Shown here one piece after another: positions 5,325-6,158 of a DNA stretch of 6,158 nt. The number at the start of each line of letters is the position of its first letter. The first letter of the stretch is position 1. Made by a program: the position numbers and the translations under genes. The notes under the pieces are model-generated. The model was given only the letters and a program-made list of their open reading frames with translations, was not told the DNA's origin and ran no database searches. Origin of the DNA: Gammaproteobacteria bacterium. Lineage in GTDB: Bacteria; Pseudomonadota; Gammaproteobacteria; Pseudomonadales; Pseudomonadaceae. Location of the stretch: positions 1 to 6,158 of the forward strand of contig JAAZJF010000169.1 in the NCBI GenBank assembly GCA_012800475.1, in the 5' to 3' direction.

Positions 5325-6158
5325 ATGAGTTCTTCTGTGCGTCTTGTTCGAAATGGTAGCGGCCTGTATGCAAGCAGCTTGGACCTTTGCGCGCAAAACG
5401 AATCATTAAGAACATTTCAATAATAATTAACACTGTGTAAATGGAAGCAATTGCAATAATTGAGCCCCATACATCAGCGGTAGTGAGTGACGATGCTGAG
5501 AGGAACGTCGGTAAGACTTCACCAATAGACCAAGGTTGACGGCCCACTTCTGCAACATACCAGCCTGTTTGTACAGCCACCCAAGGTAAGGGTAAGCAAA
5601 TCAGTGCGAACTTAAGCAGCCAAGGTTTGTGCTCTTGGTTGTGTTTTGTCGATGCCCAGAAGGCTAAGACAAACAGCAGTAGCATCAAGAAACCTGCCCC
5701 AACCATCAAACGGAACGCCCAGAAAATACTGGGTACATGCGGAATGGTATCGGCAGCCGCTTGTTTAATTTGCGCTTCAGTGGCATCAGAGATGTTTTCT
5801 GTATAACGCTTAAGCAACAAGCCATAGCCTAGGTCATCTTTGACTTCATCAAATAACGCAATATTTTCTGGTGTACGGTCACCAGCACGCAATACCGCTA
5901 GGCGCTCACTGGCGATAATACCGTTACGGATACGCACTTCGTGTTGGTCAATTAAGTCCTTGATCCCAGTCACTTCAGTATCGAGTGAGCGGGTGGCAAT
6001 GATACCCATTGCGTAAGGAATGTTAATGGCGTAATCGGTGCTGTGCGTGTCCATATTGGGCAAGCCAATTAAGGTAAATGCCGCAGGTGCTTCTTCGGTG
6101 TGCCATTCAGCTTCGATGGCAGCGAGCTTGGTTTTTTGTACGTCACCGATTTCGTAGC
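5323..6158 (-). CDS. cydA: Cytochrome bd ubiquinol oxidase subunit I (CydA), C-terminal half
   Basis: The window holds 277 complete codons of cydA; the first roughly 242 residues lie beyond the right edge. The frame is open to the window end, so a TTG at 6063 is internal and not the true start. The fragment opens with YEIGDVQKTKLAAIEAEW, which aligns with E. coli CydA from about residue 243. It carries the Q-loop residues equivalent to Lys252 and Glu257, the FRLMV segment holding the equivalents of Arg391 and Met393 (haem b558 ligand), and VAEVGRQPW with the equivalent of Glu445 (haem b595 ligand). CydA oxidises quinol at the Q-loop and binds all three haems. The LKRYTENISDATEAQI segment belongs to the long Q-loop form typical of E. 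coli-like bd-I. The C-terminal GRYHFEQ matches E. coli closely. The gene heads cydABX; its promoter is outside the window. Confidence 0.97.
   Translation of the reverse strand, partial: YEIGDVQKTKLAAIEAEWHTEEAPAAFTLIGLPNMDTHSTDYAINIPYAMGIIATRSLDTEVTGIKDLIDQHEVRIRNGIIASERLAVLRAGDRTPENIALFDEVKDDLGYGLLLKRYTENISDATEAQIKQAAADTIPHVPSIFWAFRLMVGAGFLMLLLFVLAFWASTKHNQEHKPWLLKFALICLPLPWVAVQTGWYVAEVGRQPWSIGEVLPTFLSASSLTTADVWGSIIAIASIYTVLIIIEMFLMIRFARKGPSCLHTGRYHFEQDAQKNS

Noticed and set aside
5323..6063. Reading cydA as a complete 246-residue gene starting at TTG 6063.
   Set aside because: The frame continues to the window edge with clear CydA homology, including the Q-loop Lys and Glu, so the gene is simply cut by the window.
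4172..6158. Assignment of the oxidase as the cyanide-insensitive CioAB type common in Pseudomonas.
   Set aside because: The long Q-loop of CydA, the 379-residue E. coli-like CydB and the presence of CydX fit the E. coli-like bd-I branch better.

Overview
The window looks like chromosomal sequence from a gammaproteobacterium, most likely a Pseudomonas-like member of the Pseudomonadales with roughly balanced base composition. The reasons are an LpxL/HtrB-type lipid A acyltransferase end, a Pseudomonas-style patatin protein, an LdtD-type L,D-transpeptidase, and an E. coli-like cydABX operon with a long Q-loop. The organism is an inference from recognised protein families; no marker gene in the window fixes it.

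Layout, left to right. (1) Plus strand, 1-1295: the last 35 codons of a lipid A acyltransferase overlap by four bases (TTGA) a complete patatin-like phospholipase gene. (2) Minus strand, 1306-2025: a secreted YkuD_2-family L,D-transpeptidase-like protein, convergent with the patatin gene across only 10 bases. (3) Plus strand, 2194-3861: a large secreted L,D-transpeptidase of the LdtD/YcbB type, divergent from the previous gene across a 168-base gap. (4) 3886-3925: a strong hairpin with T-runs on both strands, serving as a shared terminator. (5) Minus strand, 6158 down to 3943: cydA (C-terminal half only), cydB and the 40-residue cydX, encoding cytochrome bd quinol oxidase. cydX was found by reading the gap after cydB.

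The left two thirds has an envelope theme: lipid A acylation, a lipid acyl hydrolase and two unrelated classes of peptidoglycan L,D-transpeptidase. The right third is respiratory: cydA and cydB are joined by a Shine-Dalgarno that overlaps the cydA stop, and cydX follows after a hairpin-rich 106-base spacer. No intergenic gap reaches 300 bases. I see no mobile element, CRISPR array, tRNA, rRNA or phage gene.

I did not find a clearly new biological system; this is mostly ordinary core genome. The points most worth a second look are the stacked hairpins with a possible alternative pairing between cydB and cydX, the pairing of two L,D-transpeptidase families, and the translationally coupled acyltransferase and patatin genes.
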